Below, one piece after another: positions 19,101 through 28,200 of a DNA stretch of 64,000 bases (positions within the stretch are counted from its first letter, which is position 1; each line of letters starts with the position of its first letter). The position numbers and the translations under genes are program-made. This DNA comes from Streptomyces parvulus (GTDB taxonomy: Bacteria > Actinomycetota > Actinomycetes > Streptomycetales > Streptomycetaceae). The stretch lies in NCBI RefSeq assembly GCF_014648855.1, contig NZ_BMRX01000022.1, forward strand, positions 1-64,000. Reading direction: 5' to 3'. A model generated the notes under the pieces. That model was given only the letters and a program-made list of their open reading frames with translations. It had not been told where the DNA came from and did not search any database.

Positions 19101-19672
19101 GACACGCGCCCGGACGCCACGCTAAGCAGGGAACCGGTCTGCGCGTAGCCCGCGATGGCCTCCGGGGTGGCGAAGTGGTTGCCGTACCCGAAGTAGGCCA
19201 GGCCCGCGAAGACGCCGGTGTCGCTGCCGTGCAGGGAGTGCGGGTCGATGCCGGCGCGTTCGAGGGACTCCCAGGAGGTCTCCAGGAGCAGCCGGTGCTG
19301 CGGGTCGGCGGCCAGTGCCTCGCGCGGGCTGATCCCGAAGAACTCGGCGTCGAAGTCGCCCGCGTCGTACAGGAATCCGCCCGCGCGGGCGGAGCAGCTG
19401 TTGGGGCGGGAGGGGTCGGGGTCGTACAGGTTCTCGACGTCCCAGTGGCGGTCCCGCGGGAAGTCCGACACGGCGTCGGTGCCCGAGCGCACCAGCTCCC
19501 ACAGCTCCTCGGGGGACGCGGCCCCGCCGGGGAAGCGGCAGGCGACGCCCACCACCGCGATGGGCTCGGCGGCGGCGTCGGTCAGCTCCTGGAGGCGCCT
19601 GCGGGTCTCGATCAGTTCGATCGACGTCCGCTTCAGGTAGTCGAGAACGTCGGCGTTGTTGTCGTTCGTCAT
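13190..19672 (-). CDS. type I PKS module: KS-AT(malonyl)-DH-ER-KR-ACP
   Basis: A 2160-residue fully reducing module. Docking helix (about 1-35), KS (TETACSSS near 207), AT with GHSVG near 657 and HAFH near 757 (malonyl-CoA type). DH has the H---G----P motif near 964 and the partner Asp in HPALMDTVLH near 1137, so it looks active. ER has the NADPH loop HAAAGGVGMAAVQ near 1572. KR has GGTGGVG near 1759, an LAD motif where B-type reductases have LDD, and the catalytic Tyr in GQANYAAAN. ACP has GFDSL near 2067. The expected outcome is one saturated two-carbon unit. The start is ATG 19672, the only one that preserves the docking helix; the frame stays open further upstream through PKS coding sequence, which is coincidental. 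The stop is TAA, then 5 bp to the next gene. Confidence 0.94.
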   Translation of the reverse strand: MTNDNNADVLDYLKRTSIELIETRRRLQELTDAAAEPIAVVGVACRFPGGAASPEELWELVRSGTDAVSDFPRDRHWDVENLYDPDPSRPNSCSARAGGFLYDAGDFDAEFFGISPREALAADPQHRLLLETSWESLERAGIDPHSLHGSDTGVFAGLAYFGYGNHFATPEAIAGYAQTGSLLSVASGRVSYALGLQGPAVSTETACSSSLVAVHQAVQSLRLGECGLALAGGVTVMGTTQVLREMTRQRGLAADGRCKAFADAADGAGFSEGVGMLVLERLSDARRGGRRVWAVIRGSAINQDGASNGLTAPNGPAQQRVIRAALANARLQASDVDVVEAHGTGTTLGDPIEAQALLATYGQERDPGNPLWLGSLKSNIGHAQAAAGVGGVIKMIMAMRHGTMPRTLHVDRPSTHVDWSAGAVELLTEARDWPSAPDRPRRAGVSAFGVSGTNAHVLLEEAPRQEADPGTATGQLPGALVPWALSARSAQALRAQAERLRDLAAADPALDLADAGWSLVTGRARLEHRAVVLGHDRDELLGGLAALAEDAESPAVVRGVAAEPGGTVFMFPGQGARWAGAAGPLYAAFPVFAEALDEVCAHFDAHLPFALKPLLLADEPADPERTDIAQPALFALQTALYRLLTRYAPPPDHLIGHSVGEIAAAHVCGALDLATATRLVAARGRTMQTVTEQGAMLAARVGETEAATLLGSYDRVGVAAVNGPESVVFSGLREQVHALRDRILADGGSAKLLPVGHAFHSPLMEPVLADFAAALGDLPAGEQTIPVVSTLLGREATPAELSSAGHWIRHVREPVRFHAAVEHARAAGADVLVEVGPGATLAGLTQDALAGEGVDDALVVPVHRPGRDAARTLAGALAALHVRGVPVDWAALFGTRRPVDLPTYAFQRQRYWLDLQAGLRTADVAAAGLSAPDHPLLGAVVDHPGTDEVVLTGLWSLAAHDWLAGHTVFGAVVVPATAYLDLALSAGAHVGCAALEELTLEVPLIVPETGDVRVRVVVGAADETGRRSLEVYSRPGEDARTVGGWTRHAHGDLVPGTPAAPAPDGDAAWPLAVWPPAGATRLPLDGLYDSFADAGFDYGPAFRGLREVWRDGDDLYALATLPDGAATGAFTLHPALMDTVLHASVAGGVIEVTGDRGRMPFAWAGARLTGPCGPTVRVRLTPAGHDTVSLTVADEEGREIASVASLTFRPADAGQVRAALRGQEPPLYEVRWQPAARDRAATDATATWGVLGARTGLAAGLLDAGGERAVGYASLDDIRPGSAPALLFLCPDGDPPGDGTDPLTAVSAADRHVLQQVQRFLAEEATAGSTLVVLTRLAVDTGAGEHVESLPGASVWGLVRSAQTEHPGRFRLVDVDDADTSWAALPDALALGEEQLALRGGTALVPRLAPATADDRRLPAVPDGAYRLGIPDKGTLENLTWVPCPEAEAPLLSGQVRIAVQAAGLNFRDVTIALGLVDRTAIDSGIGSEGSGVVLEVADDVTGFAPGDRVTGIFTGAFGRVAVADHRLLTAVPDGWSHAEAASMPSTFLTAYYALFHVTRLREGQRILIHAAAGGVGMAAVQLARHVGAEIYATASPAKWPVLRGLGIDDAHLASSRDLEFTEKFLAATDGRGVDVVLNSLAHAHVDASLTLLPEGGHFIEMGKTDIRDARRVAADHPGVAYDAFDLYAAGPDAIHAMFRDVMALFADGRVRLTPVSVRDVRDARATFREMSQGRHVGKLVLDVGGRFGGGTVLVTGGTGGVGSLVARHLVTAHGVRSLVLASRRGAAADGAGDLVAELREAGAEVRAVACDVTDPAAVADLLAGLPPRHPLTAVVHAAGTLADGTVESLTADGVDHVLHAKAGGALTLHALTQDRPLTAFVQFSALAGTLGTAGQANYAAANALLDALAVRRRASGLPGTSLCWGWWEQSSGMTGDLDETDLARLRRMGIAAMPTPEALALFDAACASGKAVLVPARLDLTALRGGKGAELPPLLRDLADVRRPGRDRPGNTGDHGARGLSALLAGVPDDEVETAALDWLRDQVALVIGHSSGESVDAEQAFTQLGFDSLTSVELCNRLAARTGLRLPTTLVFSYPTPRELSEHLVGLLRPAPDPAPTPGSEPGPYTGTDLAADVLTEADQLSDLDLEALVDLALDEKR

Positions 19673-19680
19673 GGCTCTCC

Positions 19681-22600
19681 CTAGCCGAGTTCCTTGTCCA
19701 GCAGCGCGAGAAGCTCTCCCGCCGAGGCCGAGGTGATCTGGTCGGCGATGCCGGCCGCCGCTCCGGCGCCCGCCATCGAACGGACGCGCCCCTGAAGGTC
19801 GCCGAGGAGCGTGGAGATGGTGGTGCGCTCCTGGGCCGCGAGGCCGAGGAAGGCGTCCTGGAGCCGGGTGCCGAGCTGCTCGATCTCCTCGGCCAGTTGG
19901 TCGGCCGGGGAGCGCTGTCCGGCGGCGGCGGGCGCGATCCGCTCGGTGAGGAACCGGGCGAGGACGTTGGGGCTGGGGTGGTCGAACACGAGCGTGGCGG
20001 GCAGCTTCAGGCCGGTCACCGCGGCCAGCCGGTTGCGCAGTTCCAGGGCCGTGAGCGAGTCGATGCCCAGCTCCCTGAAGGCCACGGCGGGGGCGATCCG
20101 CGCGGCGTCGGCGTGGCCGAGGACCGTCGCGGTCTGGTCCCGCACGGCGTCCAGCAGCGCCGCCTCGGCATCGGCCGGCTCCAGCGACGCCAGGTGCTCG
20201 GCGAGCGGTCCGTCGGTGTTCCCCGGGCCCGTCGGTGCGCCCGGGGCGGCGGACGTGCCGGTCAGGCCGCGCAGCAGCGGGGAGCCCGGCCGGCCGTGCG
20301 GGGCGGTGAGGTTCAGTCGCGCGGGCACCAGCACGGACTCGCCGTCCACGGAGAGCGCCGCGTCGAACAGCGCGAGTCCCTCCGGTGAGGACATCGGGAG
20401 CACGCCCTGCCGTTGCAGGCGGCCGAGGTCGGTCGCGTCGAGGCCGGCGCTCATCTCGCTGCGCTCGGCCCACAGGCCCCAGCACAGGGCGGTGGCGGGC
20501 AGCCCCTCGGCCCGGCGGGCGTCCGCGAGGCCGTTGAGGAAGGCGTTGGCCGCCGCGTAGTTGGCCTGCCCCGCGGTGCCGAGGACGCTCGCCACCGAGG
20601 AGAACAGCACGAACGCGGACAGGTCCAGGTGCCGGGTCAGCTCGTGCAGGTGCCAGGCGCCGCGCACCTTCGGGGCCAGTACGGCGTCCAGGCGGTCCTC
20701 CGTCAGCGCCTCGACGACGCCGTCGTCCAGCACACCGGCGCAGTGGACCACCGCCGTCAGCGGGTGCTCGTCGGGTACGGCGGCGAGCAGGGCGGCGACG
20801 GAGTCCCGGTTCGTGACGTCGCAGGCGGCGATGTCGACGTGTGCGCCCGCCGCGGTCAGCGCCGCGGTGAGTCCGGCCGCCTCCGGGGCCGCCGGGCCCC
20901 TTCTGCCGGCGAGCAGCAGGCGGCGCACGCCGTGCCGGTCCACGAGGTGCCGGGCGAGCATGGCGCCCAGGCCGCTGGTGCCGCCCGTGACGAGCACGGT
21001 TCCGGAGCCGAGGGCGGGGACGCCGGGGGCGCGGGCGACTCCGGCGTCGGCGCGGGCCAGCCGGGGGGCGGCCGGGGTGCCGGCCCGGAGCCTGAGCTGG
21101 TCCTCCCCGGTCGCGGCCACCGCCGGGAGGAGGTCCCACGAGGCCGGCGCGTCGTCGACGTCGACGAGCGTGACGCGCCCCGGGTTCTCCGTCTGCGCGC
21201 TGCGTACGAACCCCCAGACGGCCGCGGCCACCGGATCGGGGCGGGGCACGCGGTCGTCGGGGAAGGCGCCCCGGGTGACGACGACCAGCCGCGACTCGGC
21301 GAAGCGGTCGTCGGACAGCCAGGACCGGGTCCAGCCCAGCACCCGGTGCAGGGCGCGCTCGACGGCGGCGGGCGTGTCCTCGCCGTCCGGGGCGGCGCGG
21401 TGCACGTCGGCGAGCACGAGCGGGGCTACCGGCGCATGGGCGGCGAGTGCGTCGAGGTCGGTGAAGACCGCCGCGTCCTGCGGCGCGGGGGACGCGGCCG
21501 TGCCCAGCACCGCGTACGGGTGGGCCGCCGCGGCCGGAACGGGCAGCGGCTCCCAGTCGAGCCGGAACAGCGCGTCCTGGTGGTCGAAGCCCAGCGCGGT
21601 GAGCTGCTCGACGTCCGCGGGGCGCAGGCTCAGCGACGCGATGCCGCCGGCCGGTGTGCCGTGCTGGTCGGCGAGGGTGACCGACACCGCGTCCTCGCCG
21701 GCCGGTTCGAGCCGCACGCGCAGGGTGCCCGGCCGGACGGAGCCGAGCCGGATGCCGGTGACCCTGTGCGGCAGCTTGCCGCCGGGCCGGCCGGGGCCGC
21801 CGACGAGGCCCAGGACGGCGGGGAGCAGCGCCGTGTGCAGCAGTGCGGGGTGGATCCGGAACCCGTCCTGTCCGGTGCCGCCGGCCGCGGGCGGTTCCAC
21901 CTCCGCGAACACGGTGTCGCCCCGGCTCCACAGCGCCTTCAGGCCGCGGAAGTGGGGTCCGTGGTCGAAGCCGAGGCCGGACAGCCGGGCGTACTCCTCC
22001 TCGAACGGCACGCGCGTCGCGCCGGGCGGGGGCCAGGCGCCGAGGGTGTCCTGGGCGGGTGCGCCGCCCGCTCTGCCGACGGCGTTGCGCGTCCAGCGGG
22101 TCTCGCCTTCGCCGCGCGAGTGCACGCCTACGGTGCCCGTCTCGTCGAGCACGACGCGGATCTCCCGCTCGGCCGTCCGGGAGAGCACCAGCGGTGTCTC
22201 CAGGGTGAGTTCGTCGACGGCGTCGAAGCCGGCCCGGTGCGCCGCCCACGCCGCCAGCTCGGCCGGCACCGTGGCGGGCACCAGGTGGGTGCCGTGGACC
22301 ACGTGCTCGGCGAGCCAGGGGTGGCGCTCAAGCGACAGCCGCCCGCCGCCCACCACCCCTCCGTGCCCGGCGTCGCCGGGCAGGTCGACCACGGCGTCCA
22401 GCAGCGGGTGGTCGGAGGTGGCGCCGTGGGTGGTCTCCTGCGGGGTGTTCAGCCAGTAGCGCTGCCGCTGGAAGGCGTACGTGGGCAGTTCGGCCCACCG
22501 GCCCGGCCCGCCGCCGGGGGACGCCGTCCGCCAGTCCACCGCGGTGCCCGCGACGAAGGCCTCCGCCACCGACCGGTACAGGCGTGCCAGGCCGCCCTCG

Positions 22601-25239
22601 TCGCGGCGCAGGGAGCCCACCACGAGACCGGTGGCGCCGGGAGTGTTGTCGAAGATCTCCTGGATGTTCATCACGAGCAGCGGGTGGGGGCTGAGTTCGA
22701 CGACGGTGCTGTCGGGCTCCCGCTCGACCAGGCGTTGCATCGCCGCGCCGAACTGGACCGGCTCGCGCAGGTTGCGGAACCAGTAGGCCGCGTCCAGGGT
22801 CTGCGGGTCGACCGGGCCGCCGGTCACCGTGGAGTAGATCTCGACCGGTGTGAGGGTGGGGACGATCACGCCCAGCTCGCGCGGCAGCCGCTCCGCGAAG
22901 CGGTCCATCAGCGGCGAGTGGCCGGGCACGCTCGACTTGATCAGCCGGGCGCGGGCGCCCTCGGCCCGGCAGGCCTCGACCAGTTCCTCGACCGCACCGG
23001 TCTCGCCGGAGACCGTGGTGGAGCCGGGTCCGTTCACCGCGGCGATCCCGATGCGGGCCTCCTGACCCGCCATCAGCTCGCGCACGCGCTCTTCGGGCAG
23101 CAGGATCCCGGCCATGCTGCCCTGTCCGGCGAGGGTGGCCAGCAGCCGCGACCGCAGCGCCACGATCTTTGCCGCGTCGTCGAGGGACAGGGCGCCCGCG
23201 ACGTGGGCCGCGGCGATCTCGCCCTGGGAGTGGCCGATCACCACGTCCGGGGTCACGCCCAGCGACTGCCACACCCGCGCCAGCGCCACCATCACGGCGA
23301 ACAGCACCGGCTGGACGACGTCGATGTCCTCCAGGTCGGCGGAGTCGGGCCCCGCGCACACGGTGTCCACGAGCGACCAGGAGACCCACGGCTCCAGCGC
23401 CTCGGCGCAGGCGCGAAGCTGCTCGGCGAAGACGGGGGAGGTCTCCCACAGCTCCCGGCCCATCGCGATCCACTGCGCCCCCTGCCCGGGGAAGACGAAC
23501 ACGGTCTTGCCCACGGGGCGCGCGAGGCCGCGTACGCCGGCGGCGGTGCCGGGCTCCTCGCCCGCGGCCACGGCGGTCAGGGCGGCGAGCAGGGCGTCGC
23601 GGTCGGCGCCGACGACCACCTGCCGGTGCTCGAACAGCGGGCGCGTCGTCACCAGCGCGTTCCCCACCTCCGTGAGCGGGACGGCGGGGTGGGCGGTGAC
23701 GTGGTCGTGCAGCCGGCGGGCCTGCTCGCGCAGCGCCTGCTCCGACCGCGCGGACAGCACCCACGGGACCGTGCCGGGGGCACGGGTGGCGACCGGGCCC
23801 TGCTCAAGGGTGTCGAGGGAGTCGGGGGACGCGAGGGCTTCGGGGGACGCGGGGGCCTGCTCCAGGATCAGGTGCGCGTTGGTGCCGCTGATGCCGAAGG
23901 AGGACACTCCCGCGCGCCGGGGCCGGCCCGCGTCCGTGGTCCACTCCCGGGCCTCGGTGAGCAGTTCCACCGCCCCGGCCGACCAGTCCACGTGCGTCGA
24001 GGGACGCTCGACGTGCAGGGTCCGGGGCAGCACCCCGTTCCGCATCGCCATGATCATCTTGATGACGCCGCCGACGCCGGCCGCCGCCTGCGTGTGGCCG
24101 ATGTTGGACTTCAGCGATCCCAGCCACAGCGGCCGGTCCTGGTCCCGCTCCTGCCCGTAGGTGGCCAGCAGCGCCTCCGCCTCCAGCGGGTCGCCCAGCC
24201 GGGTCCCGGTGCCGTGGGCCTCCACGGCGTCCACCTCGCGGCCGGTCAGGCCGGCGTCCGTCAGCGCGGCCCTGACGACCTGCTGCTGCGCCAGGCCGTT
24301 GGGCGCGGTGAGCCCGTTGGAGGCGCCGTCCTGGTTGACCGCCGAGCCCCGGATCACCGCCCAGACGCGACGCCCGTTGCGCCGGGCGTCGGAGAGCCGC
24401 TCCAGGACGAGTACGCCCGCGCCCTCGGAGAAGCCGGTGCCGTCGGCGGCGTCCGCGAACGCCTTGCACCGCCCGTCGGCCGACAGGCCCCGCTGCCGGG
24501 ACAGTTCCACGAACATCCCCGGCGTCGGCAGCGTGGACACCCCGCCGGCCAGGGCCAGCGTGCACTCCCCGGACCGCAGGGACCGCACGGCCTGGTGGAC
24601 GGCGACGAGCGACGCCGAGCACGCGGTGTCGGTCGAGACCGCCGGACCGTGCAGGCCCAGCACGTACGCCACCCGGCCCGAGGCCACGCTGAGGTAGGTC
24701 CCGGTGAGGGTGAAGCCCTCGACCTCGCCGGCCGCGCCGCCGCCCATCCGGGGGCCGTAGTCGACGCCGTAGATGCCGGTGAACACGCCGGTGGACGAGC
24801 CCCGCAGGCCCGTGGGGTCGATGCCCGCCCGCTCCAGCGCCTCCCACGACGTCTCCAGCATGAGCCGCTGCTGCGGGTCCATGGCCAGCGCCTCGCGCGG
24901 GCTGATGCCGAAGAACTCGGCGTCGAAGTCGGGGAGGTCGCTCAGGAAGCCGCCGGAGCGCGTGTACGTCTTCCCGTGCGCCTCGGGGTCCGGGTCGTAC
25001 AGTTCCTCCACGTCCCAGCCGCGGTCCGACGGGAAGTCGCCCACCGCGTCCACGCCGTCGGACACCAGGTCCCACAGGCCCTCGGGGGACGCCACCCCGC
25101 CCGGGAAGCGGCACCCCACTCCCACCACCGCGATGGGCTCGCGCGCGGCCTCCTCCAGCTCGCGCACGCGCTCACGCAGGTGCTGCGCGTCGCCGACGGC
25201 GCGACGCAGATAGGACCGGAGCTTGTCGACATCCTCCAC
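19681..25239 (-). CDS. type I PKS module: KS-AT-DH(inactive?)-KR-ACP with atypical AT
   Basis: An 1852-residue module that begins at GTG 25239 behind GGGGGAGG. Domains in order: docking coil (about 1-35), KS (DTACSAS near 206), AT (GHSQG near 669), DH (HVVHGTHLVP near 976), KR (GGTSGLG near 1421, LDD of B-type, GQANYAAAN) and ACP (GIDSL near 1725), then a C-terminal docking region. Two features are odd. The AT motif that reads YASH (methylmalonyl) or HAFH (malonyl) in standard domains is VPGH here, pointing to an unusual extender. The DH keeps its His but the usual HPALLD reads HPALLH, losing the catalytic Asp. The module should therefore stop at a beta-hydroxyl. That hydroxyl is placed exactly to form a six-membered hemiketal with the ketone made two modules later. 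Confidence 0.93.
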   Translation of the reverse strand: MEDVDKLRSYLRRAVGDAQHLRERVRELEEAAREPIAVVGVGCRFPGGVASPEGLWDLVSDGVDAVGDFPSDRGWDVEELYDPDPEAHGKTYTRSGGFLSDLPDFDAEFFGISPREALAMDPQQRLMLETSWEALERAGIDPTGLRGSSTGVFTGIYGVDYGPRMGGGAAGEVEGFTLTGTYLSVASGRVAYVLGLHGPAVSTDTACSASLVAVHQAVRSLRSGECTLALAGGVSTLPTPGMFVELSRQRGLSADGRCKAFADAADGTGFSEGAGVLVLERLSDARRNGRRVWAVIRGSAVNQDGASNGLTAPNGLAQQQVVRAALTDAGLTGREVDAVEAHGTGTRLGDPLEAEALLATYGQERDQDRPLWLGSLKSNIGHTQAAAGVGGVIKMIMAMRNGVLPRTLHVERPSTHVDWSAGAVELLTEAREWTTDAGRPRRAGVSSFGISGTNAHLILEQAPASPEALASPDSLDTLEQGPVATRAPGTVPWVLSARSEQALREQARRLHDHVTAHPAVPLTEVGNALVTTRPLFEHRQVVVGADRDALLAALTAVAAGEEPGTAAGVRGLARPVGKTVFVFPGQGAQWIAMGRELWETSPVFAEQLRACAEALEPWVSWSLVDTVCAGPDSADLEDIDVVQPVLFAVMVALARVWQSLGVTPDVVIGHSQGEIAAAHVAGALSLDDAAKIVALRSRLLATLAGQGSMAGILLPEERVRELMAGQEARIGIAAVNGPGSTTVSGETGAVEELVEACRAEGARARLIKSSVPGHSPLMDRFAERLPRELGVIVPTLTPVEIYSTVTGGPVDPQTLDAAYWFRNLREPVQFGAAMQRLVEREPDSTVVELSPHPLLVMNIQEIFDNTPGATGLVVGSLRRDEGGLARLYRSVAEAFVAGTAVDWRTASPGGGPGRWAELPTYAFQRQRYWLNTPQETTHGATSDHPLLDAVVDLPGDAGHGGVVGGGRLSLERHPWLAEHVVHGTHLVPATVPAELAAWAAHRAGFDAVDELTLETPLVLSRTAEREIRVVLDETGTVGVHSRGEGETRWTRNAVGRAGGAPAQDTLGAWPPPGATRVPFEEEYARLSGLGFDHGPHFRGLKALWSRGDTVFAEVEPPAAGGTGQDGFRIHPALLHTALLPAVLGLVGGPGRPGGKLPHRVTGIRLGSVRPGTLRVRLEPAGEDAVSVTLADQHGTPAGGIASLSLRPADVEQLTALGFDHQDALFRLDWEPLPVPAAAAHPYAVLGTAASPAPQDAAVFTDLDALAAHAPVAPLVLADVHRAAPDGEDTPAAVERALHRVLGWTRSWLSDDRFAESRLVVVTRGAFPDDRVPRPDPVAAAVWGFVRSAQTENPGRVTLVDVDDAPASWDLLPAVAATGEDQLRLRAGTPAAPRLARADAGVARAPGVPALGSGTVLVTGGTSGLGAMLARHLVDRHGVRRLLLAGRRGPAAPEAAGLTAALTAAGAHVDIAACDVTNRDSVAALLAAVPDEHPLTAVVHCAGVLDDGVVEALTEDRLDAVLAPKVRGAWHLHELTRHLDLSAFVLFSSVASVLGTAGQANYAAANAFLNGLADARRAEGLPATALCWGLWAERSEMSAGLDATDLGRLQRQGVLPMSSPEGLALFDAALSVDGESVLVPARLNLTAPHGRPGSPLLRGLTGTSAAPGAPTGPGNTDGPLAEHLASLEPADAEAALLDAVRDQTATVLGHADAARIAPAVAFRELGIDSLTALELRNRLAAVTGLKLPATLVFDHPSPNVLARFLTERIAPAAAGQRSPADQLAEEIEQLGTRLQDAFLGLAAQERTTISTLLGDLQGRVRSMAGAGAAAGIADQITSASAGELLALLDKELG

Positions 25240-25279
25240 CAGGGCCTCCCCCTAACGGTTGCTGGGACGAACGGTGTTG

Positions 25280-28200
25280 CTACACGTATCCGCGGTCGAT
25301 CAGGGCGTACAGATCGTCGTCGTCGCGGCCTTCCAGACCCTCGTCCGGTGCGTCCGGTGCCGTGTCCGGCGGTTGTGGCTCCGTCGGTGTCAGCAGGGAG
25401 AAGAGGCGCAGGGCGAGCTGCCGGGGCGTGGGGTAGGTGAACGCGACGGTGGCCGGGAGGCGGACTCCGGTCACCGCGGTGAGGCGGTTGCGCAGCGCCA
25501 CGACCATCGAGGAGTCGAACCCCAGGGCCTTGAAGGTCTCGTCCGAGCGCGCTCCGAGGCCGGCCACCGCGAGATCCGGGTCCTTCGCCGTCAGCAGCGT
25601 CGCGGTCTCGGCGCACACGAGGGCGCGGACCGCCGCCTCCGAGGCGAGGTCCGGCCGGTCGGCGGCCGGCTGCGGGGCGAGGGCGCCGTCCGGCGCGGTC
25701 AGCCAGTACCGCTGCCGCTGGAACGGGTAGGTGGGCAGGCCGATCCGGTGCGGGCGGGCCGGGGCGAACACCGTCCGCCAGTCCACCGGTACGCCCCGCA
25801 CGTGCAGTTCGGCCGCCGATGCGAGGATCTTGGCGGCGCCGCCGTCGTGCTTGTTCAGGGTGTTCACCACCGGGGGCGGGCTCGCCAGCGTGTCCGCGGT
25901 CTCCTCCATCGCCACTTGCAGGACGGGGTGCGGGCTGACCTCCACGTACACTCCGCCGCGCTCCCGCATCAGCGCGGCGACGACCTCGCCGAACCGCACC
26001 GTGGAGCGCAGGTTGGCGTACCAGTACGCGCTGCCCAGTTCGCGGGTGTCGAGCCGCCCGCCGGTGACCGTGGAGTGGAACTCCACCGGTGTCGGCCGGG
26101 GCGTCACGTCCGCGGCGGCGGCGAGCACCTGCTCCCGGATGCGCTCGACCTGGTGGGAGTGGGAGGCGTACTCGATCCTGACCCGGCGCACCCGGACCCC
26201 GTCGGCCCGGGCCGCGGCCGCGAACTCGTCGAGGGCCTCCAGGTCACCGGAGACCACGGTGGACGCCGGTCCGTTGACCGCGGCGACCGACAGCCGTCCG
26301 GGCCACCGGGCCAGCCGCTCCTCGACCTCGGCGAGGGGTGCGGCGACCGCGTTCATCCCGCCGAGGCCGGCCAGCGCCGTCAGGGCCCGGCTGCGCAGGG
26401 CGACCACGCGGGCGGCGTCCTCCAGGGAGAGCGCGCCCGCCGCGCAGGCGGCGGCGATCTCGCCCTGCGAATGCCCCACGACCGCGTCGGGCACGACGCC
26501 CAGCGAGCGCCAGACCCGGGCCAGGGAAACCATCATGGCGAACAGCGCCGGCTGCACCACCGCGTCCCCGCGCTCCAGCGAGGGCGCCGACTCGGCGCCG
26601 GTCACCAGGTCGAGCAGGGACCAGTCCAGCCACGGCTCCAGGGCCCGCGCGCAGTCGTCGATCGAGCGGGCGAAGACCTCCGACTCCGCGTACAGCCGCT
26701 GCCCCATGCCGAGCCACTGGGAGCCCTGGCCGGGGAAGACGAGGACGACCGGTCCGGCCGGCCCGCCCGCCGTGCCGCGCACGACGGGTGCCGCGTCGGT
26801 GCCCGCCGCCACCAGGCCCAGACCGCGGAGCGCGTCCTCGCGGTCGGCGCCGAGCACCACGGCCCGGTGCGCGAACGCCGTCCGTGTCGTCACCAGCGAG
26901 TGGCCGACGTCGGCCGCGGTCAGCGAGGGATCGGCGGCCACACGGTCGCGCAGCCGGGCCGCCTGCTCGCGCAGCGCCGGTTCGGAGCGCGCGGACAGCA
27001 CCCAGGGCAGCGCTCCGGACACGTTGTGCGCGGGATCCGCCGCCTCGGTCGGCGTGCCGGGGGCCTGTTCGAGGATCAGGTGGGCGGTGGTGCCGCCCAT
27101 GCCGACCGACGTGACGCCGGCCCGTCGCGGCCGCTGCGGGGTGCCCGTCCAGGGCCGGGAGGCGCGCAGGATCTCGAAGTCGGCCCCGAAGTCCGGGATC
27201 TCGGGGTTGGGGGATCGGAAGCCGGGGTGCGGGACCAGGTGGCCGCGGTCCAGGCAGAGGGCCGCCTTCACGAAGCCGACGATGCCGGCGGCGGGTTCCA
27301 GGTGCCCGACGTTCGCCTTCGCCGAGCCGATCACCAGGGGGGCGCCGCGCCCGGTGTGCCGGAGGACCTCGCGCAGGCCGGCGATCTCGGCCGGGTCGCC
27401 GCGCCGGGTGCCGGTGCCGTGCGCCTCGACGTACTGGACGCCGTCGAAGGGGACGTCCGCGGCCTTGAGGGCGGCCAGCACGGCCGCCGCCTGCCCGGTG
27501 GGGCTGGGGTCCGGCATCCGGGAGGTGGCGCCGCCGCTGCCGACGCCCCAGCCGCGCACCACCGCGTAGACGTGGTCGCCGTCGGCGACGGCCCGGTCCA
27601 GCCGCTTGAGCAGGACGAACGCCCCGCCCTCGCCCCGCACGAAGCCGTCCGCGCGGGCGTCGAAGGGGTAGCAGCGGCCGTCCGGCGACAGGGCGCCCAG
27701 GTTCGCGAGCCCGAGGCCCGCCTCCGGGTCGGCGATGAGGTGCACACCGCCCGCGAGCGCCATGTCGACGGCGCCGCTGCGGATGCGCTCACAGGTCAGC
27801 GCCAGCGACACGAGGGACGAGGACTGGCCGGAGTCCGCGGCCAGGCTCATGCCCCGTACGTCGAACAGGTGCGAGATCCGGTTGGCGATCAGCGCGCCGC
27901 TCGACCCGAGGACGGCGTAGTGGTCGTCCTGGTCGCTGCCGGACAGCCTGCGCAGGAGTTCGTACCCGGAGGGGCCGGCCCCGACCACGACGTCGACCTC
28001 GCGGCCGGCGAGCGCGTCCGCCGGGACGCGGGCGTCCTCGACCGCCTCCCAGGCCAGCTCAAGGCCCAGCCGCTGCACGGGATCCATGGCGGCCGCCTCC
28101 GCCGCGGACGTGCCGAAGAACTCGGCGTCGAAGCCGTCGATGGCGTCGAGGAACGAGCCGGAGTTCACGGTGGCGGCGTCCGGGTGGGGCGTGCGGTCGG

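Noticed and set aside
13130..19684. A 2184-codon open frame on the plus strand opposite the PKS, and similar long frames at 20413-25440, 38758-42375 and 49231-54264
   Set aside because: They are antisense shadows of PKS/NRPS genes in GC-rich DNA: no domain motifs, and repetitive Gly/Arg/Gln composition.
19672..22249. An N-terminal extension of the fully reducing PKS up to 22249
   Set aside because: It overlaps coding sequence of the upstream PKS in another frame. The docking helix and KS begin right after ATG 19672.
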